DNA from: Ignavibacterium sp.
GTDB taxonomy: Bacteria; Bacteroidota; Ignavibacteria; Ignavibacteriales; Ignavibacteriaceae
Direction of reading: 5' to 3'
Assembly (NCBI RefSeq): GCF_025998815.1
Contig: NZ_AP026678.1
Location: 2,170,001 to 2,234,000, forward strand
Length of the DNA stretch: 64,000 nt
The first letter of the stretch is position 1; each line of letters starts with the position of its first letter. Below are positions 8,715-17,729 of this stretch, one piece after another. Under the pieces are notes generated by a model. The model saw only the letters and a program-made list of their open reading frames with translations, made no database searches and had not been told where the DNA came from. Position numbers and translations under genes: made by a program.

Positions 8715-10814
8715 ATGAAACTGTTGAACTTCATTTTGTTAACAATAATCATCGCAACAACTTCATATTCGCAAATGAAATATCCTGAAACAAAAAAGGT
8801 TGAAGTAGTGGATAACTATCACGGAACGCTTGTAGCTGATCCTTACCGATGGCTTGAAGATGATAACTCCGAAGAGACAAAGGCGTGGGTTGAAGCACAG
8901 AACAAAGTTACATTTGAATATCTTTCTAAAATTCCATTCAGGGAAAAAATAAAAGAACGATTCACTGAGCTTTACAATTATCCCAAATACAGCGCACCAT
9001 TCAGAGCAGGTGATAAATTTTATTTCTTCAAAAATGATGGTTTGCAAAATCAGAGCGTAATGTATGTAATGGATAAACTTGATGGCGAAGAAAAAGTTTT
9101 TCTTGACCCAAATAAGTTTGCTGAAGATGGAACAAAATCTCTTTCAAATTATTCTTTCTCAAAGGATGGAAAATGGTTTGCTTATGGTGTATCAACCGGT
9201 GGTTCTGACTGGGATGAATTTTTTGTTATGAATGCACAATCCGGAGATAAATTAAAAGACCATCTCAAATGGATAAAGTTTTCCGGAATCGCCTGGAAAG
9301 ATAACGGATTTTATTACAGCAGATATCCCGAACCAACCGGCTCTGAACTTTCACAAAAAAATCAATTTGCAAAAGTTTATTACCATAAACTTGGGACAGA
9401 TCAATCAGAAGATATTGTTATTTATGAAGACCCGACACGACCTGACAGGGGATTTTATGCAGGCACAACTGACGATGAACGCTTTCTCATCATTACTTTT
9501 TCAGAAGGAACAAGTAATAATGGACTGATTGTAAAAGATTTATCAAATCCAAAATCAGAATTTATAACCATCGTTGATGATTTAAATAATAATTACGGTG
9601 TTGTTGATAATGTCGGAGATAAACTATTGGTATTAACGGATTATAAAGCACCAAAGTATCGTTTGATTTTAATAGATCCAAAAAATCCTTCGCGTGAAAA
9701 CTGGAAGGATGTAATTCCTGAATCAAATAATGTGCTTCAATCCGTTCAGATAATCGGAGAAAAGCTGGTTGCAAAATATATGCAGGATGCAAGTCATCAT
9801 GTTTATCTTTTCAGTCTTGATGGAAAACCCGAAGGTGAAATAAAGTTACCTGCATTAGGTACTGTGGGGTTTTCGGGAAGAAGAGACGATAACATTGCAT
9901 TTTATTCTTTCACATCATTCACATATCCCGGAACTATTTTTAAGTTTGATGTGAACTCAAATAAATCTGAACTTTATAAACAAATAGAACTCAATTTTGA
10001 TTTTGATAACTATGAAACAAAACAGGTATTCTATACAAGCAAGGATGGAACAAAGATTCCGATGTTCATAGTACATAAAAAAGGATTAAAGCTTGATGGA
10101 AATAATCCAACTTACCTTTACAGCTATGGTGGATTTAATATTTCATTACTTCCTTCTTTCAGTACTTCGAGATTAATTTTTCTTGAAAACGGTGGAGTGT
10201 TTGCAATGCCAAATATTCGCGGTGGTGGTGAGTATGGCGAAGAATGGCACAAAGCAGGTATGCTTGATAAAAAACAAAATGTGTTTGATGATTTTATTTC
10301 CGCTGCTGAATATCTAATTAAAGAAGGATACACTAATCCGAACAAACTTGCTTGTGCAGGCGGTTCTAACGGTGGATTATTAATTGGTGCTGTAATTAAT
10401 CAAAGACCAGAACTATTTAAAGTTGCTCTTCCTGCAGTTGGAGTTATGGATATGCTTCGATTCCATAAATTTACAATAGGTTATTATTGGGTAGTTGAGT
10501 ACGGCTCAAGTGATGACCCTGAACAATTCAAATTTCTTTATGAATATTCTCCTCTTCACAACATAAAAGAAAACTTAAACTATCCTGCAGTGCTTGTAAC
10601 AACTGCAGATCACGATGACCGAGTTGTACCGGCACATTCTTTCAAATACATTGCAACACTTCAGGAAAAATATAAAGGTGAAAATCCTGTTCTTATCAGA
10701 ATAGAAACTAAAGCAGGACACGGTGCCGGGAAACCTACTTCAAAAATAATTGAAGAAGTTGCTGATGTCTGGTCATTTGTGTTTTATAATTTGGGAATCG
10801 AGCCAAAATATTAA
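8715..10814 (+). CDS. Prolyl oligopeptidase family serine peptidase (S9A), exported
   Basis: A 699-residue enzyme with a signal peptide (residues 1-19, ending SYSQ), so it should act in the periplasm or outside the cell. The S9A N-terminal beta-propeller starts with YPETKKVEVVDNYHG and VADPYRWLEDDNSEET. The C-terminal alpha/beta-hydrolase domain holds the nucleophile Ser551 in GGSNGGLL, the Asp in DHDDRVVPAHS (about residues 632-636) and His669 in AGHGAGKPTSK. Spacing and length (about 700) match classical prolyl oligopeptidases, which cleave short peptides after proline. GAAAGGATG provides the ribosome site. It is a single-gene unit closed by the terminator at 10852. Confidence 0.92.
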   Translation: MKLLNFILLTIIIATTSYSQMKYPETKKVEVVDNYHGTLVADPYRWLEDDNSEETKAWVEAQNKVTFEYLSKIPFREKIKERFTELYNYPKYSAPFRAGDKFYFFKNDGLQNQSVMYVMDKLDGEEKVFLDPNKFAEDGTKSLSNYSFSKDGKWFAYGVSTGGSDWDEFFVMNAQSGDKLKDHLKWIKFSGIAWKDNGFYYSRYPEPTGSELSQKNQFAKVYYHKLGTDQSEDIVIYEDPTRPDRGFYAGTTDDERFLIITFSEGTSNNGLIVKDLSNPKSEFITIVDDLNNNYGVVDNVGDKLLVLTDYKAPKYRLILIDPKNPSRENWKDVIPESNNVLQSVQIIGEKLVAKYMQDASHHVYLFSLDGKPEGEIKLPALGTVGFSGRRDDNIAFYSFTSFTYPGTIFKFDVNSNKSELYKQIELNFDFDNYETKQVFYTSKDGTKIPMFIVHKKGLKLDGNNPTYLYSYGGFNISLLPSFSTSRLIFLENGGVFAMPNIRGGGEYGEEWHKAGMLDKKQNVFDDFISAAEYLIKEGYTNPNKLACAGGSNGGLLIGAVINQRPELFKVALPAVGVMDMLRFHKFTIGYYWVVEYGSSDDPEQFKFLYEYSPLHNIKENLNYPAVLVTTADHDDRVVPAHSFKYIATLQEKYKGENPVLIRIETKAGHGAGKPTSKIIEEVADVWSFVFYNLGIEPKY

Positions 10815-10851
10815 AATCAATAATGTTTAGTCCTTGCTGAAACGACATAAG

Positions 10852-10879
10852 TGGCGACAACCTTGTCGCCATTTTTATT
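10852..10879 (+). terminator. Intrinsic terminator after the prolyl oligopeptidase gene
   Basis: A perfect 9-bp stem, TGGCGACAA (10852-10860) and TTGTCGCCA (10863-10871), is followed at once by TTTTTATT. The stem and T-run face the plus strand, 38 nt after the stop codon. Confidence 0.9.
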
Positions 10880-10993
10880 AAAACTAATTCTACGACTCTA
10901 ATTCTTTAGTTTATGTTAAAAAAATGAAGAATATTTTTTCGAATCCTTCTGGCAAAATGATTGCATAATCCTGAACAAACAGGAGGAAACAAA

Positions 10994-11677
10994 TTGAAAA
11001 AAATATCATTTACTTTATTGACACTCATCTTTTTTACACAAATAAATTATGCGCAAACAGCACCTGCATTGTTTGCTCATCCAAAAGTATCAGCCGGATT
11101 TTTACTTGGTTACACAGATAATATCGGAGGAAATGTTTACGGAACAATTTCTAATTTTTCTTATGATGTTCCGCTTTCATTAAGATTTTCTCTCGGCTAC
11201 ACAATAACTGATGCAGGCAAACCACTTGACGCAAGAAAAGTTTTTATAAATGATGCAACAAACGGAACTCCTGAAGAGTCTGGTTATATCTGGGAGTTCA
11301 GACTTGATTTTACTTATCCTGTAAAATTATTTTCTCTGAATAAGACCAACATCATAATAGGTCCGAGATATTCTATGTTCACCGGAAATTTCAAGTTTAT
11401 CGGCGGAAATGAATTCTTTGATGTTACTGCAGATCAATGGGGAATCGGAACCGGACTTGAAACTCATCTTGGTATTTCACCTAATATGAGTTTTGTTGTC
11501 GCAGCAGGATTTGATTACTATTTCCAATCAAAGCTTCTTGGACACGATACTGCATATAGTCCCGATGGACAAAATGTAAATCCAAGACAGGGATATTCAT
11601 ATCAGGATGCAGACGATGCAGTTAATCAACCCAAATATGAATTCAGAATTATGGGTGGCTTAAACTTTAATTTCTGA
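10994..11677 (+). CDS. Secreted outer-membrane beta-barrel-like hypothetical protein
   Basis: I place the start at the TTG at 10994, because AGGAGG lies at 10981-10986 with ideal spacing; a longer frame from 10961 has no such site. The 227-residue product begins with a signal peptide cleaved near INYAQ. The mature part has alternating strands rich in Tyr/Phe/Gly (KVSAGFLLGYTDN, LRFSLGYTI, YIWEFRLDFTYPV, IIIGPRYSMFTG) and ends in YEFRIMGGLNFNF, with the terminal Phe typical of outer-membrane barrels. No known family is recognised. It is flanked by terminators, so it is transcribed alone. Confidence 0.7.
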   Translation: MKKISFTLLTLIFFTQINYAQTAPALFAHPKVSAGFLLGYTDNIGGNVYGTISNFSYDVPLSLRFSLGYTITDAGKPLDARKVFINDATNGTPEESGYIWEFRLDFTYPVKLFSLNKTNIIIGPRYSMFTGNFKFIGGNEFFDVTADQWGIGTGLETHLGISPNMSFVVAAGFDYYFQSKLLGHDTAYSPDGQNVNPRQGYSYQDADDAVNQPKYEFRIMGGLNFNF

Positions 11678-11711
11678 TTAAGAGAAGTAAAGAGACCGGA
11701 GGAGTGAACAA

Positions 11712-11746
11712 AAAGAGCTGTTATCATTTCTGATACAGCTCTTTTT
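11712..11746. terminator. Bidirectional intrinsic terminator
   Basis: AAAGAGCTGTTATCA pairs with TGATACAGCTCTTT around a TTTC loop, with one bulged base. The stem has T5 on the plus side and A5 on the other, so it can serve both the plus-strand gene ending at 11677 and the minus-strand unit ending at 11781. Confidence 0.85.
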
Positions 11747-11780
11747 CATTTTAAAGTTCTGTTGAATAGAATAATTGAAG

Positions 11781-12377
11781 TTATTTGCTGTAGAAGATTA
11801 TATAATGATTATCAAAGATATCATGATAAGCGATCCAGACTCTTGTAACAGAACTCCAATAAATTTTTTCATCCATTGTAAATTGATTTTCAGGAACTTC
11901 GATATTTGGTGAATCATAATTTCTGCTTAATGTTTCTATTCCAAAATTAACTCTTGCTGCGAAAGATGTAGGGTCTACCAATGATGTTCCTGAAGCATTG
12001 TAGTATATCCAGCTAACTTTCTGAATTGAGCTATCACTGTTAAGAGCAATTGTTGGAACAATTATCGGACAATTTCTGAATGCCGGACTTTGATCCGGTA
12101 TATTGAAATTAAAGTTTTGTCCCTTAAAATTAATTCTGTAAACACCACCAATTGGTAGTGATTCAATTATCAATCGGGAAAAGTAAACAGTTGTATTCCA
12201 TTGCTGAAGATATTTTGTTTGCTCAGATACAGAAGGAACCGCTGGATTCCAGGGATAATAAAATTCAACTGATTGAGGAACATTATTTTCCTGAGCCGAG
12301 AATGCAAGCTTCCAACCACTATATTCTAACGGAGGCATGAAAGATGGCGTAAGATTATTTCCGAAATTTCCTCCCAT
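11781..12377 (-). pseudogene. 3' half of an amber-split lipoprotein gene
   Basis: A 198-codon frame that reads on in phase from the frame at 12384-12992: the upstream TAG (12386-12384) is followed by TTT TAT ATG with no shift. It lacks a signal peptide, has no Shine-Dalgarno sequence before its first ATG, and opens in mid-domain (MGGNFGNNLTPSFMPPLEYSGW). The residues after that include several beta strands (NTTVYFSRLIIESLPIGGVY, VSWIYYNASGTSLVDP). The simplest reading is that it is the C-terminal half of a roughly 403-residue secreted protein interrupted by one nonsense codon. Restart by translational coupling is possible but not supported by a ribosome site. No family is recognised. Confidence 0.65.
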
Positions 12378-12383
12378 ATAAAA

Positions 12384-12992
12384 CTATAACACCTGAAGTC
12401 TGTAGAATTTATTTTCGAGCAAATCAATTTTACCATTTCCATCAACATCGGGATTTCTGACTATGGGATAGAAGAAGTCATCAAACATTGAAAGTATCTG
12501 CTGTTCTTCTTCATTCAACTGAATTTCTGTACCAAGTGGATTGTGCGTCGGAGAGCCGATTTTATTATTCAGAATAATATTCTGTAAATCAATGGTTGTT
12601 ACATCATCAGAAATTTTAATTAGCGGAATCGATTCAAAACCATCTTTCAAACATAAGAACCCGAGATAGTTATCATTTGGTCCCGCAAAAATCATGAAAG
12701 CTGGCTTTCCCTTCTCAACCTCAATTGAAAATTTTCCATCAACTACATTAGCAATGTTATAATAACCCTGTGGATAGAAAACAATTACTTTTGAAATCAT
12801 GGAATCAGAAAAAATTTTTTGTCCATTGTTGAACTTAATCATTCCATCTTTATAGAGGGCTGAAATATTTCCTTTCAGAACAAGTTTGTTCTGGTTAGCG
12901 GGATTAACAATCTCATCATCTTTATTGCACGAAGCAAAAAGAATCAGAGACGAAATAAGTAATACAAACCAAAGTGAAAATTGTTTTAACAT
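12384..12992 (-). pseudogene. 5' half of an amber-split lipoprotein gene
   Basis: A 202-codon frame starting with a lipoprotein signal, MLKQFSLWFVLLISSLILFASC, with the acylated Cys at residue 22. The mature part resembles a secreted beta-sandwich (LVLKGNISALYKDGMI). It ends with a calcium-loop-like DVDGNGKIDLLENKFYRLQVL just before a TAG. That acidic loop is dockerin/EF-hand-like (DxDxNGxID) and normally occurs inside a protein; here it stops abruptly. The frame continues through the TAG into 12377-11781. The truncated product could still be exported as a lipoprotein. TAG is used as a normal stop elsewhere in the window (for example 53703-53705), so genome-wide recoding is unlikely. Confidence 0.65.
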
Positions 12993-13297
12993 AATTTACT
13001 CCAATAAAATTTTAAGTGTAGATTAAATAAAAATCGGAATAAAAAGTTGTTTGAAAGAAAGACTCCGGGAATCAATAGAATGGTTCTCAGAGTATCAGAA
13101 ACAACAGGTTGAATAATTTTTCTAATACTCATAACAAAAGTTTTCTGAACTGCTTTGTTAACTTAATTAACTAAATTTATATGTTAAAATTTCAATTATT
13201 ATGCCTTACGATTAAGAATTAGAGTATTTATAATCATCAAAGTTTTATTAAATTTTTTCAACATTGTTTTACACCAATTAATTATTAAGTCAAAGAC
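12993..13297. other. 305-nt divergent intergenic region
   Basis: AT-rich spacer between the minus-strand split lipoprotein gene and the plus-strand quinone oxidoreductase gene. It must hold promoters for both directions. I see no gene, hairpin or repeat that I can support, and no clear -35/-10 pair. Confidence 0.5.
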
Positions 13298-14287
13298 ATG
13301 GAAAAAATGAAAGCAATTTTGTTCGATGAACCTTGTGCTGCAGACAAACTTTACATTGGTGAATTTCCAAAACCTGAAGTTGGTGAAGAAGAAATTCTTG
13401 TTGAAGTGAAAGCAACTGCACTTAATCGTGCTGATATACTACAACGGCTGGGTAAATATCCACCACCAACCGGAGCCAGTCCGATTCTTGGATTAGAGAT
13501 TGCCGGCGTTGTTGTTGCAAAAGGTTCGAAAGTATTTAAATGGAAAACCGGAGATAAAGTTTTTGGTTTAATACCAGGCGGAGGTTATGCTCAGTATGCA
13601 GTCATTCATGAAGAAATGGCAATGCGCATTCCGGATAAACTAAGCTTCGAAGAAGCTGCTGCAATTCCCGAAGCATTCTTAACTTCATATCAGGCAATTG
13701 TGTGGCTTGCAGAACTTAAAGCGAATGAGTTCATTCTCATTCACGCTGCTGCAAGCGGAGTTGGAACAGCTGCAATTCAGCTCGCTCGTGAAATTGGTGC
13801 AAAGATTATTATTACAGCATCTGCAGAAAAACATTTTATCTGCAAAGAACTTGGTGCTGATGTTCTGATTGATTACAAATCCCAAAACTTCAAAGATGTG
13901 GTTTTGAACGCTACTAATAATTACGGTGTTGATGTAATTATTGATTTTATCGGCGCAAATTACTTTAATGATAACATTGATTCTCTCACAAGAGACGGAA
14001 GATTAATTTTACTCGCAACTTTAAGTGGTGGTAAAGTTAATGAGTTTGATGTAAGACAGATTCTTACTAAGCGATTGAAAATTGTCGGCTCAACTTTGCG
14101 TTCAAGGTCACTTGATTATCAGATAAAGCTGACAAAAGATTTTTACAATTTTGCTTATGATAAAATTTCTTCGGGAAGAATAAAAACAATTATTGATAAG
14201 GTTTTTGATTGGACTGATGTTTCGGAAGCACATAAAAGAATGGAAGCGAACAAAAATATCGGTAAGATTGTTCTGAGAATTAATTAA
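13298..14287 (+). CDS. NAD(P)H:quinone oxidoreductase, zinc-independent MDR family (PIG3/QOR type)
   Basis: A 329-residue medium-chain dehydrogenase/reductase. The N-terminal catalytic domain has the QOR-type sequence VKATALNRADILQRLGKYPPP without the Zn-binding Cys/His set. The Rossmann domain contains the NADPH loop HAAASGVGTAAIQLAREIGA. This length and these motifs fit PIG3-like quinone oxidoreductases, which reduce quinones with one electron from NADPH. The ATG at 13298 is used; the ATG nine bases downstream (giving MKAILFDEP) is an equally typical family start. The SDR gene 60 nt downstream may share the transcript. Confidence 0.88.
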   Translation: MEKMKAILFDEPCAADKLYIGEFPKPEVGEEEILVEVKATALNRADILQRLGKYPPPTGASPILGLEIAGVVVAKGSKVFKWKTGDKVFGLIPGGGYAQYAVIHEEMAMRIPDKLSFEEAAAIPEAFLTSYQAIVWLAELKANEFILIHAAASGVGTAAIQLAREIGAKIIITASAEKHFICKELGADVLIDYKSQNFKDVVLNATNNYGVDVIIDFIGANYFNDNIDSLTRDGRLILLATLSGGKVNEFDVRQILTKRLKIVGSTLRSRSLDYQIKLTKDFYNFAYDKISSGRIKTIIDKVFDWTDVSEAHKRMEANKNIGKIVLRIN

Positions 14288-14347
14288 ATTGAATTAAACT
14301 AATAACAGTTAATTTTAAAATTCACAGAAGATTAATAAGGAGAAGCA

Positions 14348-15052
14348 ATGCAAATAAAAGATAGTATTTTTATTGTCACCGGTGGTAGTGCCGGAATTGG
14401 TAAAGCAACAGCAAAAATGCTTGCTGAAAAAGGCGGAAAAGTTTTAATCACCGGAAGAAACAAAGAAAAATTAGAATTGGTGGCAAAAGAAATCGGTGCA
14501 ATTGCTGTTCAGGCTGATGTTGCAAAAGAAAAAGATGTTATGAAAACATATGATGTTTTAATGAAAGAATTTGGTAAACTCGATTGTCTTATTAACAATG
14601 CCGGAATTGGTGGCAAATGGGAAGATGTATTCAACCTTTCAAATCAGAATTTTCTTGATGTGTATTCTGTAAATGTTTTTGGTGCTGCACTTATGGCAAG
14701 AGAAGCAGCCAAAATTTTCAAACAACAGAATTATGGCAACATTGTGAACATCTCTTCCACAGCCGGCACAAAAGGTTTTTCTAACGGAACAGTTTATTCA
14801 TCTTCCAAATTTGCTTTGCGTGGAATGACTCAATGCTGGCAGGCAGAGTTAAGAAAATATAATGTGCGTGTAATACTTGTTAATCCAAGCGAAGTAACAA
14901 CGGCTTTTGGTAATGACGAAAGAGTTGAAAGACCTGAAGTGAAGAATAAACTTCGTCCGGTTGAAATCGCGCATACAATAGTTTCTGCACTTGAGATGGA
15001 CGACAGAGGTTTTATTCCCGAAGTAACTGTGTGGGCAACAAATCCTTTTTAG
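14348..15052 (+). CDS. SDR-family oxidoreductase (FabG-like)
   Basis: A 234-residue classical short-chain dehydrogenase. The cofactor loop is TGGSAGIGKATAKMLAEKGG (residues about 11-30), the structural motif is NNAGIGG, and the catalytic Ser/Tyr/Lys appear in NISSTAGTKG and YSSSKFALRG. Family members reduce carbonyls with NAD(P)H; FabG itself (about 245 residues) works in fatty-acid synthesis. No other fab gene is nearby, so a general sugar, ketone or alcohol dehydrogenase role is equally likely. AAGGAG sits 6 nt before the ATG. Confidence 0.88.
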   Translation: MQIKDSIFIVTGGSAGIGKATAKMLAEKGGKVLITGRNKEKLELVAKEIGAIAVQADVAKEKDVMKTYDVLMKEFGKLDCLINNAGIGGKWEDVFNLSNQNFLDVYSVNVFGAALMAREAAKIFKQQNYGNIVNISSTAGTKGFSNGTVYSSSKFALRGMTQCWQAELRKYNVRVILVNPSEVTTAFGNDERVERPEVKNKLRPVEIAHTIVSALEMDDRGFIPEVTVWATNPF

Positions 15053-15121
15053 AAAAGCAATTGGAAAATATATTTACTACTTATACGACAAACACACTTA
15101 GATTCAATTAGAAAATATTAT

Positions 15122-15754
15122 ATGGAAAAGAATAACTCATCAATTAAATGGCTTGAGATTGCAAGAGAAATTCAGCAGCTGTCACAAACAGGTCTTGCAT
15201 TTGCCACAAATGATTATGAGAAGAAAAGATATACAAGACTTATTGAGATTGTATCTGAAATTATTGAAAATCATACTCAGCTTGAAAAAGAATCTGTTCA
15301 AAAATATCTGATGAATCATCCCGGCTATGCAACACCAAAGATTGATGTTCGTGCTGCAGTAATAAAAGATAATCAAATTCTGCTGGTACAGGAATCAACA
15401 GATAAATGTTGGGCAATGCCTGGTGGTTGGGCTGATGTTGGAGATATTCCGTCGCAGGTAGCAATAAGAGAAACAAAAGAAGAAAGCGGTTATGATGTAA
15501 TTCCAAGAAAAGTAGTTGGTGTTTTTGATGCAAACAGACTTGGCGGACATCTTGAACTCTTCCATGCATTCAAAATTGTTTTTCTATGTGATTTAATTGG
15601 TGGTGAAGCCAGAACAAGCGATGAAACACTTGATGTAAAATTTTTTCCCTTAGATAAACTTCCACCATTATCATTAAACAGAACAAATGAAAAACATATT
15701 GAAGAAATCAAACTACATCTTACAGACAATCTTCGCCCGACCTTTTTTGATTAA
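15122..15754 (+). CDS. NUDIX hydrolase with N-terminal NUDIX_N helical domain
   Basis: A 210-residue protein. Residues 1-62 form a helical domain typical of the two-domain Nudix group (IKWLEIAREIQQLSQTGLAF). Residues 70-200 form the Nudix fold, with the box GGWADVGDIPSQVAIRETKE followed by ESGYDV. The first Glu of the canonical Gx5Ex7REUxEExGU is Asp here (GWADVGD), an accepted variant in this subgroup; the metal-binding REXXEE is intact. Such enzymes hydrolyse ADP-ribose, nucleotide sugars or similar diphosphates. The TPR lipoprotein gene follows after 8 nt, so they are likely co-transcribed. Confidence 0.88.
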   Translation: MEKNNSSIKWLEIAREIQQLSQTGLAFATNDYEKKRYTRLIEIVSEIIENHTQLEKESVQKYLMNHPGYATPKIDVRAAVIKDNQILLVQESTDKCWAMPGGWADVGDIPSQVAIRETKEESGYDVIPRKVVGVFDANRLGGHLELFHAFKIVFLCDLIGGEARTSDETLDVKFFPLDKLPPLSLNRTNEKHIEEIKLHLTDNLRPTFFD

Positions 15755-15762
15755 ATAGAACT

Positions 15763-16689
15763 ATGAAAAAAATTTTTATAATATTTTTATTAAATCTTTT
15801 CGGATGCAGCTTTTTCAATCAGCAGTATTATGAAAATGCATATAAAGAATACTCAGACGGAAATTACCAGACAGCATTGTATTACATGGATGAAATTATC
15901 AAAGAGAATGAAAATGTTTACGAAGTATTTGTATTAAGAAGTAAGGTAAATCTTAAACTAGGTAATACTGAGCAGGCAGAAAAAGATATTCAAAAAGCAT
16001 TGCAAATTCATGAAGATTACGAAGCGCATTTTATTATGGGGAAAATTCTTTATGATAAATCTGATTTTAATAATGCTCTTTATCATTTTACACAATCGGT
16101 AGAATTTAATAACCGGTTTACAGAGGGGTATCTGAATCGAGCTTACACTTATTATAAACTTAATGACTTTGAAAAAGCAATCGCAGATTACGAAAAAGCG
16201 TACGAACTGGATCAAAACAGTTCCGTGCCTTTAGTTAACATGGGATTTATTTATGGCTTAATCGGTAAAAATGATCTCGCAATAGAATATTATTCAAAAG
16301 CTATAACAGTTAATCCGGGTGATTTTAATGCTCATTATAACCGTGCTGTTGAATATTTAGCTCAAAGAAGAAACAACGAAGCATTAAATGATTTGTTAAG
16401 TGCTTCGGAACTGGATAATAAAAACACCGATTTATTATTCCTTATTGCAGAAACAAGAACAAAGTTAAAAGATTATCAGAATGCATTTAACGACTATACA
16501 AAAATTCTTTTAACTGATTCACTCAACTCACTTGCATACTATCAGCGCGGACTAATTAATATTGAATTGAAAAGAGAAAAAGCAGCGTGCGATGATTTTA
16601 AGAAAGCCGGTGAACTGGGTTACTTTGATGCTTATGAACAGATAAAAAAATATTGCACTAAAAAACCTCCTGTGAAGAAAAGGAAATAA
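15763..16689 (+). CDS. TPR-repeat lipoprotein
   Basis: A 308-residue protein with a lipoprotein signal, MKKIFIIFLLNLFGC, with the acylated Cys at residue 15. The rest is a series of about seven tetratricopeptide repeats, visible as units such as YQTALYYMDEIIKENENVYE, FTEGYLNRAYTYYKLNDFEK and DLAIEYYSKAITVNPGDFNA. The last unit carries a Cys in REKAACDDFKKAGELGY, a Sel1-like ending, and the tail is very basic (KKPPVKKRK). It probably acts as a periplasm-facing scaffold. No partner is identifiable. Confidence 0.82.
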   Translation: MKKIFIIFLLNLFGCSFFNQQYYENAYKEYSDGNYQTALYYMDEIIKENENVYEVFVLRSKVNLKLGNTEQAEKDIQKALQIHEDYEAHFIMGKILYDKSDFNNALYHFTQSVEFNNRFTEGYLNRAYTYYKLNDFEKAIADYEKAYELDQNSSVPLVNMGFIYGLIGKNDLAIEYYSKAITVNPGDFNAHYNRAVEYLAQRRNNEALNDLLSASELDNKNTDLLFLIAETRTKLKDYQNAFNDYTKILLTDSLNSLAYYQRGLINIELKREKAACDDFKKAGELGYFDAYEQIKKYCTKKPPVKKRK

Positions 16690-16711
16690 AAAAGGGAGCC
16701 GAAACTCCCTT
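16688..16711 (-). terminator. Intrinsic terminator of the ferredoxin gene
   Basis: AAGGGAG (16692-16698) and CTCCCTT (16705-16711) pair around a 6-nt loop. Read on the minus strand the stem is followed by a T-run (CTCCCTTTTTT), so it terminates the minus-strand ferredoxin gene; the plus-strand side lacks a T-run. Confidence 0.8.
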
Positions 16712-16716
16712 AAATC

Positions 16717-17016
16717 TTACCTTCCTACTTTATCCAGAAATTCTTTCTTTGCCATCAGTTGCTCTTTGGTTTCCTGACGGTTTGGATCCATTATTATTGC
16801 ATCAGAAGGACAAGCAGGAATACATTGTGGAGAATCATAAAATCCGACACATTCGGTGCATTTATCAGGTGCAATGTATGTGTGTTCTTCATTTAATGGA
16901 TCGTGTGACTCGCCAGCAAGAATCCATGGATCACCTGCATTGTAGATTGCGTTGTTCGGACATTCAACTTCACAAGCATTGCAGGAAATACAATCATCTG
17001 TAATAAATACTGCCAT
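16717..17016 (-). CDS. 2[4Fe-4S] ferredoxin, chlorobial/YfhL-like
   Basis: A 99-residue electron carrier. The first cluster motif is CISCNACEVECP (CxxCxxCxxxCP). The second is expanded: CTECVGFYDSPQCIPACP, in which eight residues separate the second and third Cys. This asymmetry is typical of the bacterial-type ferredoxins of Chlorobi and of YfhL. An insertion of about 25 residues separates the two motifs (GDPWILAGESHDPLNEEHTY), and a charged C-terminal helix follows. It stands as a single gene with its own terminator. Likely partners are pyruvate or 2-oxoacid:ferredoxin oxidoreductases elsewhere in the genome. Confidence 0.9.
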   Translation of the reverse strand: MAVFITDDCISCNACEVECPNNAIYNAGDPWILAGESHDPLNEEHTYIAPDKCTECVGFYDSPQCIPACPSDAIIMDPNRQETKEQLMAKKEFLDKVGR

Positions 17017-17089
17017 AAAGTTCCCCTTATAGTTTTGAATAGATTTTTTCGTGCGTTGTAAACTTAATCATTTTTTATAATCTGTCATT

Positions 17090-17129
17090 TAAAATAAAAA
17101 GGATTGTCGTGTAAATCACACAACAATCC
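17090..17129 (-). terminator. Intrinsic terminator of the 17153-17539 gene
   Basis: GGATTGT(C)GTGT pairs with ACA(C)ACAATCC (17101-17129). Read on the minus strand the hairpin is followed by TTTTTATTTT. It lies 23 nt after the stop of the minus-strand gene. Confidence 0.8.
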
Positions 17130-17152
17130 ATTAGAATCGAAATAACAAAGCT

Positions 17153-17539
17153 CTAATCAATTTTTATTGGTTCCTGTTTTACAGGCACTCCGTTTATCTC
17201 CAGAATCTTAACAATGTTCCTCATTCTGTTAATAGAGGGCCAATATGTTCCAACTACTTTCACCTTATACTTATTACCTCTCGAAAACATAGGATAAAGT
17301 TCATCAGCATTTTTCTTCTCGTGATAATAATTGTTCTCATTCAAAAATACTTCATCAGGTGTGAATATAAGATATTTTGATGGCTCGGTTCCGAATCTTT
17401 CTTTGTTCACTATTTCTATTGTGATTATTTCCTGAGTAAGGTATGGCTCAAAGAATAAATAGCCAAAATAAACCACAAGCACAAGAATTAATATTCCGAA
17501 AAAAACAGATAGCTTAAAAAGTTTATTTGCTATGAACAT
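17153..17539 (-). CDS. Membrane-anchored hypothetical protein
   Basis: A 128-residue protein with one N-terminal transmembrane helix (about residues 8-32, LSVFFGILILVLVVYFGYLF) and a periplasmic beta-rich domain. The segment YKVKVVGTYWPSINRMRNIV is faintly like the end of DUF1523 proteins, but I cannot assign it. AGGAG precedes the ATG by a normal distance. It is flanked by its own terminator and a 190-nt upstream spacer, so it is probably monocistronic. Function unknown. Confidence 0.65.
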   Translation of the reverse strand: MFIANKLFKLSVFFGILILVLVVYFGYLFFEPYLTQEIITIEIVNKERFGTEPSKYLIFTPDEVFLNENNYYHEKKNADELYPMFSRGNKYKVKVVGTYWPSINRMRNIVKILEINGVPVKQEPIKID

Positions 17540-17729
17540 TCTTTATCTCCTGATATATATTTTTTAGTTATTAAAATTCGGATAAACATTTAACAACAGG
17601 TATCGGTCAACTTCTGAAAAATCAAAATTTGAACCAGAGAAATATTTTTATTTTGTAAAAATTGACAACTTATCTTTCAAAAAGATGTTAAAATTTCATT
17701 TAACAGATGTAACTATTACAAGAATTCAT

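Noticed and set aside
12384-12386. Genome-wide amber recoding (for example pyrrolysine) to explain the in-frame TAG
   Set aside because: TAG ends other genes here normally (for example at 29985-29987 and 53703-53705), and no pyl genes are seen.
15261-15569. 102-codon minus-strand frame inside the Nudix gene
   Set aside because: It is antisense to a well-supported Nudix domain and has His/Gln/Leu-rich composition typical of shadow frames.
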